This document shows, in pieces, positions 7,335 to 14,760 of a stretch of 34,374 nt of DNA (its first letter is position 1; each line of letters opens with the position of its first letter). The notes under the pieces were generated by a model that did not search any database, was not told where the DNA came from, and was given only the letters and a program-made list of their open reading frames with translations. The position numbers and the translations under genes were made by a program. Source of the DNA: JACDAN01 sp963827705 (lineage in GTDB: Bacteria; Actinomycetota; Thermoleophilia; Gaiellales; Gaiellaceae). The stretch covers positions 1 to 34,374 of the forward strand of contig CAWHBN010000008.1 in assembly GCA_963827705.1 (NCBI GenBank). Reading direction: 5' to 3'.

Positions 7335-8192
7335 GTGGCGGAGATCGTCCCGCTCGACCAGGCGGTCCGAGAGCTCGTCGACGACGGCGACGTCGTCGCG
7401 CTCGAGGGCTTTACGCACCTGATCCCGCATGCCGCGGGCCACGAGCTGATCAGGCAAGGCAAGCGTCGGCTGACGCTCGTCCGGATGACGCCCGACGTCG
7501 TCTACGACCAGCTCATCGGCATGGGCTGCGCGCAGAAGCTCGTCTTCTCGTGGGGTGGCAACCCGGGCGTCGGGTCACTGCACCGGTTCCGGGACGCCGT
7601 CGAGCACGACTGGCCGGCGCCGCTCGAGCTGGAGGAGCACTCCCACGCAGGGATGGCGGCCGGGTATGCGGCCGGCGCGTCGAACTTCCCGTTCGGGCTC
7701 GTCCGGGGCTACGAGGGCACCGGTCTCGCGGAGCGGACGAACGTCGGCTGGGTCACCTGCCCGTTCACGGGTGAGCGGCTCGCTGCCGTCCCGGCCATCC
7801 GACCCGACGTGGGAGTCATCCATGCGCAGCAGGCGGACGCGAGGGGCAACGTCCAGCTCTGGGGGATCAGCGGGGTGCAGAAGGAGGTCGTCCTCGGCGC
7901 CAAGCGCTCGATCGTGACGGTCGAGGAGATCGTCGAGGAGCTGGAACAGAAGCCGGGCTCGACGCAGTTGCCCGCTTGGACGGTGACCGCCGTCTGCGAG
8001 TGTCCCGGTGGCGCGCATCCGTCGTACTCGCACGGCTACTACGACCGCGACAACGCGTTCTACGTCAGCTGGGACGGCATCAGCCGCGACCGCGACCGGT
8101 TCCTCGCCTGGATGCAGTCCCACGTGCTGGACACGGCGGACGTCGCCGAGTACCACCGCATGCTGAGCGAGAGCGAGGCGACCCGCGTTTGA
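7335..8192 (+). CDS. pcaI: 3-oxoadipate CoA-transferase subunit A
   Basis: A 285-residue alpha subunit of a family I CoA-transferase, of the longer GctA/CatI-like form. Together with the next gene it transfers CoA from succinyl-CoA to 3-oxoadipate. Visible blocks are VALEGFTHLIPHAAGHELIR near the N-terminus, FSWGGNPGVGSLHRFRDA, and GVIHAQQADARGNVQLWG in the middle. The GTG start at 7335 follows the aldehyde dehydrogenase by 14 bases. The stop overlaps the pcaJ start. Assignment to 3-oxoadipate rather than glutaconate or another acid rests on the surrounding pca genes. Confidence 0.85.
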   Translation: MAEIVPLDQAVRELVDDGDVVALEGFTHLIPHAAGHELIRQGKRRLTLVRMTPDVVYDQLIGMGCAQKLVFSWGGNPGVGSLHRFRDAVEHDWPAPLELEEHSHAGMAAGYAAGASNFPFGLVRGYEGTGLAERTNVGWVTCPFTGERLAAVPAIRPDVGVIHAQQADARGNVQLWGISGVQKEVVLGAKRSIVTVEEIVEELEQKPGSTQLPAWTVTAVCECPGGAHPSYSHGYYDRDNAFYVSWDGISRDRDRFLAWMQSHVLDTADVAEYHRMLSESEATRV

Positions 8193-8944
8193 CCCCGGTG
8201 GAGTCCTACACCGCCGACGAGATGATGTCGGTCGCAGCAGCCCGGAGGCTGAGGGACGGCGCGGTCTGCTTCGTCGGGATCGGGCTTCCGAGCCGGGCCG
8301 CGAACCTCGCACGCGCCACGCACGCACCGAACTGCGTCCTGATCTACGAGAGCGGCGCGATCGGCGCGAAGCCCAGCCGGCTGCCGCTCTCGATCGGCGA
8401 CGGGGAGCTCGCCGAGACCGCCGACACCGTCGTTTCGGTACCGGAGATCTTCAGTTACTGGCTCCAGGGTGGACGGATCGACGTCGGCTTCCTCGGCGCC
8501 GCGCAGATCGACCGGTTCGGCAACCTGAACAGCACCGTCATCGGCGAGTACGAGCAGCCCAAGGTCCGACTGCCCGGGGCGGGCGGCGCCCCGGAGATCG
8601 CCTCCTGGTGCAAGGAGACCTTCGTGATGGTCCGCCAGACCCCGAGGGCATTCGTCGAGCGGCTCGACTTCCTCACGAGCCTCGGTCGGCCTCACGGCCG
8701 GCGCGGAGGTGCCGGCGTCACGTACGTCGTCACCGACCTCGGCGTGCTGGAGCCGGACGCCGAGAGCGGAGAGCTGACGATGACCGCGCTCTACCCCGAC
8801 GTGACCCCCGAGGAGGCCCGCGAGGCGACGGGATGGAAGCTCAGGCTCGCCGACGAGCTTCGGCCCGTCCAGCCCCCATCCGTGGAGGAGCTCGAGGCTC
8901 TTCGGGCGCTCAAGCCGGCGAACGAGGAAACTGTCGCGCGATGA
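8189..8944 (+). CDS. pcaJ: 3-oxoadipate CoA-transferase subunit B
   Basis: A 251-residue beta subunit of the CoA-transferase. The family's catalytic glutamate, which forms the thioester with CoA, is visible in LIYESGAIG (Glu about 54). GRIDVGFLGAAQIDRFGNLNST is also typical. The start is TTG 8189 overlapping the pcaI stop (TTGA); GTG 8198, three codons later, is an alternative. The next gene overlaps by ATGA. Gene order pcaI-pcaJ-pcaH-pcaG supports a role in the last-but-one step of protocatechuate breakdown. Confidence 0.87.
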   Translation: MTPVESYTADEMMSVAAARRLRDGAVCFVGIGLPSRAANLARATHAPNCVLIYESGAIGAKPSRLPLSIGDGELAETADTVVSVPEIFSYWLQGGRIDVGFLGAAQIDRFGNLNSTVIGEYEQPKVRLPGAGGAPEIASWCKETFVMVRQTPRAFVERLDFLTSLGRPHGRRGGAGVTYVVTDLGVLEPDAESGELTMTALYPDVTPEEAREATGWKLRLADELRPVQPPSVEELEALRALKPANEETVAR

Positions 8945-9660
8945 GCCGAACGATCGCCGAGCCGTTCGAGACCGTCGCCGACGGGCAGGACGCCGGCCAG
9001 CCTCCGTACCTCTACCCCGACTACCGATCGACGGAGCTGCGGGCGCCGAAGCGCCCGCTCGTGATCCTTCCGCACACCCTGTCGGAGCTCACCGGGCCGG
9101 CGTACGGCCACGAGTCGATCGGCGAGCTCGACCACGACCTCACGCGCCAGCACGACGGCGAGCCGCTCGGAGAACGCATCAACGTCAGCGGCCGGGTGAC
9201 GGACTCCGCGGGGAGACCCGTCCGCTCGGCGCTGATCGAGATCTGGCAGGCGAATGCAGCCGGGCGCTACCTCCACGAGGTCGACCAGCATCCGGCGCCG
9301 CTCGACCCCAACTTCTCGGGCGCCGGGCGCTGCCTCACGGACGACGAGGGGCGCTACAGCTTCGTCTCCGTGAAGCCGGGCGCGTACCCCTGGCGCAACC
9401 ACCCCAACGCGTGGCGCCCGGCGCACATCCATCTCTCGCTCTTCGGGCGCGCGTTCACGAACCGGCTCGTGACGCAGATGTACTTCCCCGGCGATCCGCT
9501 CTTCGAGTTCGACCCGATCTTCCAGTCCGTTCGCGATCTCGACGCACGCGAACGGCTCGTGTGCAGCTTCGACTACGAGACGACCGAGCCCGAGTGGGCG
9601 CTCGGCTACCGGTTCGACGTCGTCCTCGGCGGGCCGGCCGAGACGCCCATGGAGACCTGA
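8941..9660 (+). CDS. pcaH: Protocatechuate 3,4-dioxygenase beta subunit
   Basis: A 239-residue catalytic, iron-bearing subunit of the intradiol ring-cleavage enzyme that turns protocatechuate into 3-carboxy-cis,cis-muconate. All four ferric iron ligands can be placed: Tyr110 (AGRYLHE), Tyr149 (GAYPWRN), His162 and His164 (RPAHIH). Their spacing of 39, 13 and 2 residues equals that of Tyr408, Tyr447, His460 and His462 in the Pseudomonas enzyme. LAPLDPNF-like and GRCLTDDEGRYSF blocks are also present. ATG 8941 overlaps the pcaJ stop by 4 bases. It is followed directly by the alpha subunit, whose start overlaps by one base. Confidence 0.95.
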   Translation: MSRTIAEPFETVADGQDAGQPPYLYPDYRSTELRAPKRPLVILPHTLSELTGPAYGHESIGELDHDLTRQHDGEPLGERINVSGRVTDSAGRPVRSALIEIWQANAAGRYLHEVDQHPAPLDPNFSGAGRCLTDDEGRYSFVSVKPGAYPWRNHPNAWRPAHIHLSLFGRAFTNRLVTQMYFPGDPLFEFDPIFQSVRDLDARERLVCSFDYETTEPEWALGYRFDVVLGGPAETPMET

Positions 9661-10163
9661 TGCCCGCGACGACGCCGTCTCAGACAGTCGGCCCGTACTT
9701 CACGCTCGGGCTCTTCGCGTCGCAGGCGGACGAGCTCGTCGAGCCCACCAGTGCCGGAGCCGTCCGGGTGACCGGGCGCGTGCTCGACGGCGCCGGCGAC
9801 CCCGTGCCCGACGCGATGGTCGAGCTCTGGCAGGCCGACGAGGGCGGCCGCTACCGAGGCGACTTCGGATGGGGTCGGTCGGGGTGCGACGCCGACGGCC
9901 GGTTCTCGTTCATGACCGTCAAGCCGGGAAGGGTCGGCGGGGCGGACGCCCCGCACCTGGTGCTGATGGTCTTCGCGCGGGGCCTGCTGAGGGCCGCGCT
10001 CACGCGGATGTACTTTCCGGATGAGGAGGAGGCGAACGCAGGTGATCCCGTCCTCTCCCGCCTCGAGGATGGCTCGACGCTCGTTGCGAGGCCAGTGGAC
10101 GGCGGCTACGAGCTCGACGTCCGGCTCCAGGGCGACGGGCAAACGGTCTTCTTCGCGGTCTGA
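9660..10163 (+). CDS. pcaG: Protocatechuate 3,4-dioxygenase alpha subunit
   Basis: A 167-residue alpha subunit of the dioxygenase, homologous to the beta subunit but without the iron ligands. The start of the protein shows TPSQTVGPYFTLGL, the hallmark of PcaG. The core has VELWQADEGGRY, then FSFMTVKPGRV and APHLVLMVFARGLL, and finally TRMYFPDE. ATG 9660 shares its A with the pcaH stop (TGATG), so the two subunits are translationally coupled for equal amounts. At 167 residues it is shorter than PcaG of Pseudomonas (about 200), mostly in loops. Only one base lies between its stop and the pcaB start. Confidence 0.93.
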   Translation: MPATTPSQTVGPYFTLGLFASQADELVEPTSAGAVRVTGRVLDGAGDPVPDAMVELWQADEGGRYRGDFGWGRSGCDADGRFSFMTVKPGRVGGADAPHLVLMVFARGLLRAALTRMYFPDEEEANAGDPVLSRLEDGSTLVARPVDGGYELDVRLQGDGQTVFFAV

Positions 10164-10164
10164 G

Positions 10165-11304
10165 ATGTTCGACGCTCTCTTCGTTCCCGCCGACGCCCGC
10201 GACGCGCTCGGGGACTCCGCGTGGCTCGCGGCCATGTGCGAGGTGGAGGCGGCGCTCGCGCGTGCGGAGGTGGCCGCGGGGGTCATCCCCGAGGACGCCG
10301 GGGAAGCGATCGTCGCCGCCTGCCGTCCCGAGACGTTCGACCCCTCGGCACTCGCCGAGGAAGGTCGCGCGCCGGGCAACCCGGTCGAGCCGCTCGTCCG
10401 TGCACTGAGAGAGGCGGTCGGGGACGACGGCGCGGCCGAGTACGTCCACTTCGGCGCGACGAGCCAGGACATCCTGGACACGGCGGCGATGCTCGTCTCG
10501 GGCCGGGTGCTGGGGCTGATCCTGGAGCGCCTCGAGGCCGTTGCCGAGGAGTGCGCGCAGCTCGCGGACGCCCATCGCGTCACGCCGATGATCGGGAGGA
10601 CGCTGCTGCAGCAGGCGGAGGCGGTCACGTTCGGCCTCAAAGCGGCAGGCTGGCTCGTCGCCGTGCTCGAGGCGCGAACAACGCTCGTCCGAGTCCGCGA
10701 CGAGCGCCTCGCCGTCCAGCTGGGCGGTGCCTCCGGCACAGCGGCGCCGCTCGGTGACAGCGGTTCCGAGGTGCTCCGGCTGCTCGCGCGCGAGCTCGAC
10801 CTGGCCGAGCCGGTCGCGCCCTGGCACACGAACCGGACGCGAATCGCCGAGCTCGGCTCGGCGCTTGCGATCACTGCCGGCGTCGCCGGAAAGATCGGGC
10901 TGGACATCGGGCTGATGAGCCAGAGCGAGGTGGGAGAGGTCTCGGAGGCGAATCCCGGCGCCTCATCCGCCATGCCGCACAAGCGCAATCCGGTCGGCAG
11001 CGTGCTCGCTGTCGCGTGCGCTCGGCAGGCGAACGCCCAGGCAGGCGTGCTGACAGCGGCGCTCGTCCAGGAGCACGAGCGCGCGTTCGGCGGGTGGCAT
11101 GCCGAGTGGCCGGCGCTGGTCGGCGCTCTCGGCTACACGAGCGGCGCGGTGGACGGAGCGCACCGAGCGCTCGAGGGACTGGAGGTCCACGAGGAGCGGA
11201 TGCAGGCGAACCTGGAGCAGAGTGGCCGCGAGCCGGATCTCGGCTCGGCCGAGGTGTTCGTCGATCGGGCGCTCGCGAGCTATCGGGAGGTCGCTCGCAC
11301 ATGA
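10165..11304 (+). CDS. pcaB: 3-carboxy-cis,cis-muconate cycloisomerase
   Basis: A 379-residue member of the aspartase/fumarase superfamily. The superfamily signature GASSAMPHKRNP is visible at about residues 263-274, along with HFGATSQDILDT (about 92-103) and GGASGTAAPLG. Bacterial PcaB proteins carry just this combination and convert 3-carboxymuconate to 4-carboxymuconolactone. ATG 10165 starts one base after the pcaG stop, and an in-frame ATG at 10021 inside pcaG is not credible. The stop overlaps pcaD by ATGA. The length is somewhat short against about 450 in Pseudomonas PcaB, with the difference at the C-terminus. Confidence 0.92.
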   Translation: MFDALFVPADARDALGDSAWLAAMCEVEAALARAEVAAGVIPEDAGEAIVAACRPETFDPSALAEEGRAPGNPVEPLVRALREAVGDDGAAEYVHFGATSQDILDTAAMLVSGRVLGLILERLEAVAEECAQLADAHRVTPMIGRTLLQQAEAVTFGLKAAGWLVAVLEARTTLVRVRDERLAVQLGGASGTAAPLGDSGSEVLRLLARELDLAEPVAPWHTNRTRIAELGSALAITAGVAGKIGLDIGLMSQSEVGEVSEANPGASSAMPHKRNPVGSVLAVACARQANAQAGVLTAALVQEHERAFGGWHAEWPALVGALGYTSGAVDGAHRALEGLEVHEERMQANLEQSGREPDLGSAEVFVDRALASYREVART

Positions 11305-12056
11305 GGCTCCACTACCGGCTCGACGGGACCGCAGATGCGCCTGTGCTCGCGCTGCCGAGCTCGCTCGGAACGAGCACGGAGCTGTGGACGGAGAACGTGG
11401 AGTACTGGGGCGAGAGGTTCCGCATCCTGCGCTTCGACCAGCGCGGCCACGGAGGCTCGGAGGCTCCACCCGGCCCGTACACGCTGGGCGACCTCGGCCG
11501 CGACTTCATGGAGCTTCTCGACGAGCTCGAGCTCGAGCGCGTCACGCTCTGCGGGCTCTCGCTCGGAGGCGCTACTGCGATGTGGGTGGCGGCCGAGGCG
11601 CCGGAGCGCATCGACCGCCTGATCCTCGCCTGCACCTCCGCGAGGTTCGGCGAACCGGCGCAGTGGGTCGAGCGCGCCGAGACCGTCCGTAGCGCCGGCC
11701 TCGAGGCGATCGCCGAGAAGGTCGTCGCTCGGTGGTTCACCGACGACGTCCAGCCCGAGACCGTCGCTGCGTTGCGCAGCCTCCTCGTCTCCACGCCGGC
11801 CGAGGGCTACGCGGGCTCGTGCGAGGCGCTCGCGGGCTGGGACTTCCGCGGCCGGCTTGGGGAGATCCGCGCGGACACGCTGGTGATCGCAGGCGCGGAA
11901 GACGCCGTCGCCCCGCTTCGTGATTCGGAGCTGCTCGTGGAGCGCATTCCCCAGGCCAGGCTGGTCGTGGTGGAGCAGGCGGCCCACCTGGCGAACGTCG
12001 AGCAGCCGGAGTCGTTCGCCGGCGCCGTCCTCGACGCTGTCCCGGAGGCCGCATGA
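11301..12056 (+). CDS. pcaD: 3-oxoadipate enol-lactonase (alpha/beta hydrolase)
   Basis: A 251-residue alpha/beta hydrolase that opens 3-oxoadipate enol-lactone to 3-oxoadipate. A full triad is visible: Ser87 in the nucleophile elbow GLSLGG, Asp201 in AGAEDAV and His229 in AAHLANVEQP. The N-terminal block LRFDQRGHGGSEAPPGPYTL is typical of PcaD. ATG 11301 overlaps the pcaB stop. It is separate from pcaC, whereas many actinomycetes have a fused PcaL protein for these two steps. Confidence 0.92.
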   Translation: MRLHYRLDGTADAPVLALPSSLGTSTELWTENVEYWGERFRILRFDQRGHGGSEAPPGPYTLGDLGRDFMELLDELELERVTLCGLSLGGATAMWVAAEAPERIDRLILACTSARFGEPAQWVERAETVRSAGLEAIAEKVVARWFTDDVQPETVAALRSLLVSTPAEGYAGSCEALAGWDFRGRLGEIRADTLVIAGAEDAVAPLRDSELLVERIPQARLVVVEQAAHLANVEQPESFAGAVLDAVPEAA

Positions 12057-12427
12057 GCCACGACGAGGGCATGAGGATCCGGCGCGAGGTGCTCGGCGAC
12101 GAGCACGTGGACGCCGCGGTCGAAGGCATGACGGAGGACACGAAGGACTTCCAGGATCTGATCACGCGCTACGCGTGGGGTGAGATCTGGGCGAGGCCGG
12201 GCCTCGACCGCCGCACCCGCAGCGCGATCACGCTGATGGCGCTCGTCGCCCTCAACCGCGAGCACGAGCTTGCGATGCACATCCGAGCGGCGCGGCGGAA
12301 CGGCCTGACGCGCGAGGAGATCGGAGAGGTGCTGCTCCAGAGCGCGATCTACTGCGGCGTCCCCGCCGCGAACGGCGCATTCGCCGTCTTCCGGGAGGTC
12401 ATGGCCGAAGAGGAGGGAGGAACATGA
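12053..12427 (+). CDS. pcaC: 4-carboxymuconolactone decarboxylase
   Basis: A 124-residue member of the carboxymuconolactone decarboxylase (CMD) family that makes 3-oxoadipate enol-lactone. The family core is visible in TRYAWGEIWARPGLDRRTRS (about residues 38-57), followed by LMALVALNREHELAMHIRAA and the C-terminal EVLLQSAIYCGVPAANGAF. The length matches stand-alone PcaC. ATG 12053 overlaps the pcaD stop by 4 bases and its own stop overlaps the MetE-like gene by 4 bases, so it sits inside a continuous chain of coupled genes. Confidence 0.93.
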   Translation: MSHDEGMRIRREVLGDEHVDAAVEGMTEDTKDFQDLITRYAWGEIWARPGLDRRTRSAITLMALVALNREHELAMHIRAARRNGLTREEIGEVLLQSAIYCGVPAANGAFAVFREVMAEEEGGT

Positions 12428-13542
12428 GCCAGCGGACGAGCCCACCGTTTCGGGCCGACCATGTCGGGAGCCTGCTCAGGCCACAGGAGCTCTTGCAGGC
12501 GCGAGAGGACTTCGCGGCCGGGCGGATCTCCAAGGACGATCTCCGGCGGGTCGAGGACGAGTCGATCCGAAAGATCGTCGGGATGCAGGAGGAGGTGGGG
12601 CTGCAGTCCGCGACCGACGGCGAGTTCCGCCGAACGTCGTGGCACATGGACTTCATCTACCAGCTGGACGGCATCGATCCGGCGGACGAGCAGATCAGGG
12701 TCGCGTTTCACAACGAGCAGGGAGACGTCGAGTTCACGACGGCCGCACTCAGCGTGCACGACCGCATCGGCCTCTCGACGACGATCTTCGGCGACGCCTT
12801 CGAGGCGCTGAAATCGATGACGACGACGGCCGTGCCGAAGCTGACGATCCCGTCGCCGAGCATGGTCCACTACCGCGGCGGCCGGGCCGCGATCAGCGAG
12901 GACGCGTACTCGGACCTCGACGAGTTCTGGGCCGATCTCGTCGCCGCCTACCGAGACGAGGTGAGACGGCTGGGTGAGCTCGGCTGCACGTATCTCCAGT
13001 TCGACGACACGAGCCTCGCGTACATGAACGATCCGAAGCAGCGGGCGTACATCGCGGAGATCGGCGGTGACGCCGAGCACCAGCACGAGCACTACATCCG
13101 CCACATCAACGAGGCGCTTGCCGACCGGCCGGACGGGATGAGCGTGACGACGCACATGTGCCGCGGCAACTTCCGCTCCTCCTGGGCCGCCGAGGGCGGC
13201 TACGACTTCGTCGCGGAGGCCCTCTTCAACGAGCTGCAGGTCGACGGATTCTTCCTCGAGTACGACGACGAGCGCTCGGGCACGTTCGAGCCCTTGCGGT
13301 TCGTCCCCGAGGGGAAGATGGTCGTCCTCGGGCTCGTGACGACAAAGCGAGGAGAGCTCGAGCAGAAGGACGAGCTGAAGCGGCGCCTCGACGAGGCGTC
13401 GGAGTTCGTCCCGCTCGAACAGCTCTGCCTCTCGCCGCAATGCGGCTTCTCCTCGACGGTCGAGGGCAACGCGCTCACGCACGACGAGCAAGTCGCCAAG
13501 CTGCGCCTGATCGTCGAGACGGCGCAAGAGGTCTGGGGCTGA
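12424..13542 (+). CDS. MetE C-terminal-like (YxjG-type) zinc methyltransferase homologue in the pca operon
   Basis: A 372-residue protein with the TIM-barrel fold of the cobalamin-independent methionine synthase C-terminal half, in the YxjG/YxjH subgroup. N-terminal ADHVGSLLRP and TDGEFRRTSWHMDF are typical of the group. Candidate zinc ligands are His244 and Cys246 (THMCRG), Glu279 (FFLEYDD) and Cys340 (LSPQCGFSS), matching the His-x-Cys...Glu...Cys pattern of MetE. ATG 12424 overlaps pcaC by 4 bases, and pobA starts at its stop. No step of the protocatechuate route needs a methyltransferase. It may handle methyl groups from methoxylated aromatics or an unrelated thiol substrate; both are speculation. 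True methionine synthesis is less likely from the context. Confidence 0.8.
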   Translation: MSQRTSPPFRADHVGSLLRPQELLQAREDFAAGRISKDDLRRVEDESIRKIVGMQEEVGLQSATDGEFRRTSWHMDFIYQLDGIDPADEQIRVAFHNEQGDVEFTTAALSVHDRIGLSTTIFGDAFEALKSMTTTAVPKLTIPSPSMVHYRGGRAAISEDAYSDLDEFWADLVAAYRDEVRRLGELGCTYLQFDDTSLAYMNDPKQRAYIAEIGGDAEHQHEHYIRHINEALADRPDGMSVTTHMCRGNFRSSWAAEGGYDFVAEALFNELQVDGFFLEYDDERSGTFEPLRFVPEGKMVVLGLVTTKRGELEQKDELKRRLDEASEFVPLEQLCLSPQCGFSSTVEGNALTHDEQVAKLRLIVETAQEVWG

Positions 13543-14720
13543 GGACCGAGCGGACGCAGGTCGGAATCGTCGGTGCCGGGCCTGCCGGCCTCGTCCTCGC
13601 TCACCTTCTCCACCTGGAGGGGATCGACTCCATCGTTCTCGAGGACCGATCCCGCGAGCACGTCGAGGGCCGGGTCCGGGCCGGCGTTCTCGAGCAGGGC
13701 ACCGTCGACCTGCTGCAAGAGATCGGCGTGGGAGAGCGGCTCGCTCGGGAGGGTCTCGTCCACGACGGGATCGAGCTGCAGTTCGCCGGCGAGCGGCACC
13801 GGATCGACTTCCCGGCGCTGACCGGCGGCCGCCGGATCACGGTCTACGGGCAGCAGGAGGTCGTGAAGGATCTGATCGCCGCCCGCCTCGAGACGGGCCG
13901 CGCGCTCCTCTTCGACGTCGAGAACGTCCGCCCCCAGGGCTTCGAGGGAGACAGGCCCGTCCTCCAGTACCGGCACGACGGCGACGACTGGGAGGTCGCC
14001 TGCGACTTCATCGCCGGATGCGACGGCTTCCACGGGGTGTGCCGGGACAGCATTCCGGCAGGCGTTCTCACAGCGTTCGAGCGTGAGTATCCGTTCGCCT
14101 GGCTCGGGGTCCTCGCTGACGCGCCGCCGTCGAACGAGGAGCTGATCTACGCGCACAACGAGCGGGGCTTCGCCCTCCACAGCATGCGCTCGCCGACGGT
14201 GACCCGTCTCTATCTCCAGGTCCGGCCCGACGAAGAGCTCGACGAGTGGCCAGACGACCGCATCTGGGGGGAGCTCGAACGGCGACTCGGGATCGAGGGC
14301 TGGACGCTGCATACGGGCGAGATCCTCGAGAAGGGCATCACGGGCATGCGGAGCTTCGTCGTCGAGCCGATGCGGTACGGCCGTCTCCTGCTCGCGGGGG
14401 ACGCCGCGCACATCGTGCCGCCGACGGGCGCGAAGGGGCTCAACCTGGCCGTCGCCGACGTGCGGCTGCTCGCCGACGCGATCGCCGCCTGGTACCGCAC
14501 CGGCGACCAGGCCCTGCTCGATCGTTACTCCGACGACGCGTTGCGCCGCGTCTGGCGTGCCGAGCACTTCTCGTGGTGGATGACGTCGATGCTGCACACG
14601 CCCGAGGGAGGCGACGCCTTCGACCTCAAGCTTCAGCTCTCTCAGCTGCGATACGTCTGCTCCTCGGACAAGGCGGCGGCCTCGCTCGCCGAGAACTACG
14701 TCGGCCTCGAGCACGTCTAG
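13539..14720 (+). CDS. pobA: 4-hydroxybenzoate 3-monooxygenase, probable CTG start
   Basis: An FAD-dependent monooxygenase that turns 4-hydroxybenzoate into protocatechuate. Visible elements are the Rossmann GxGxxG in VGIVGAGPAG, the RAGVLEQGTVDLL block, CDGFHGVCR, the GD motif region LLLAGDAAHIVPPTGAKGLN, FSWWMTS, and the C-terminal AENYVGL that ends PobA proteins. No ATG, GTG or TTG in frame can supply the N-terminus: the first later one, GTG 13728, would remove the FAD-binding fold. CTG 13539 overlaps the upstream TGA (CTGA), has AAGAGG 8 bases before it, and gives 393 residues against 394 in Pseudomonas PobA. Initiation at CTG is therefore inferred. Confidence 0.9.
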   Translation: MRTERTQVGIVGAGPAGLVLAHLLHLEGIDSIVLEDRSREHVEGRVRAGVLEQGTVDLLQEIGVGERLAREGLVHDGIELQFAGERHRIDFPALTGGRRITVYGQQEVVKDLIAARLETGRALLFDVENVRPQGFEGDRPVLQYRHDGDDWEVACDFIAGCDGFHGVCRDSIPAGVLTAFEREYPFAWLGVLADAPPSNEELIYAHNERGFALHSMRSPTVTRLYLQVRPDEELDEWPDDRIWGELERRLGIEGWTLHTGEILEKGITGMRSFVVEPMRYGRLLLAGDAAHIVPPTGAKGLNLAVADVRLLADAIAAWYRTGDQALLDRYSDDALRRVWRAEHFSWWMTSMLHTPEGGDAFDLKLQLSQLRYVCSSDKAAASLAENYVGLEHV

Positions 14721-14760
14721 GCCGTCCTCGGGCGGCACTCCGCTCCTCGCCGCGGGCATC

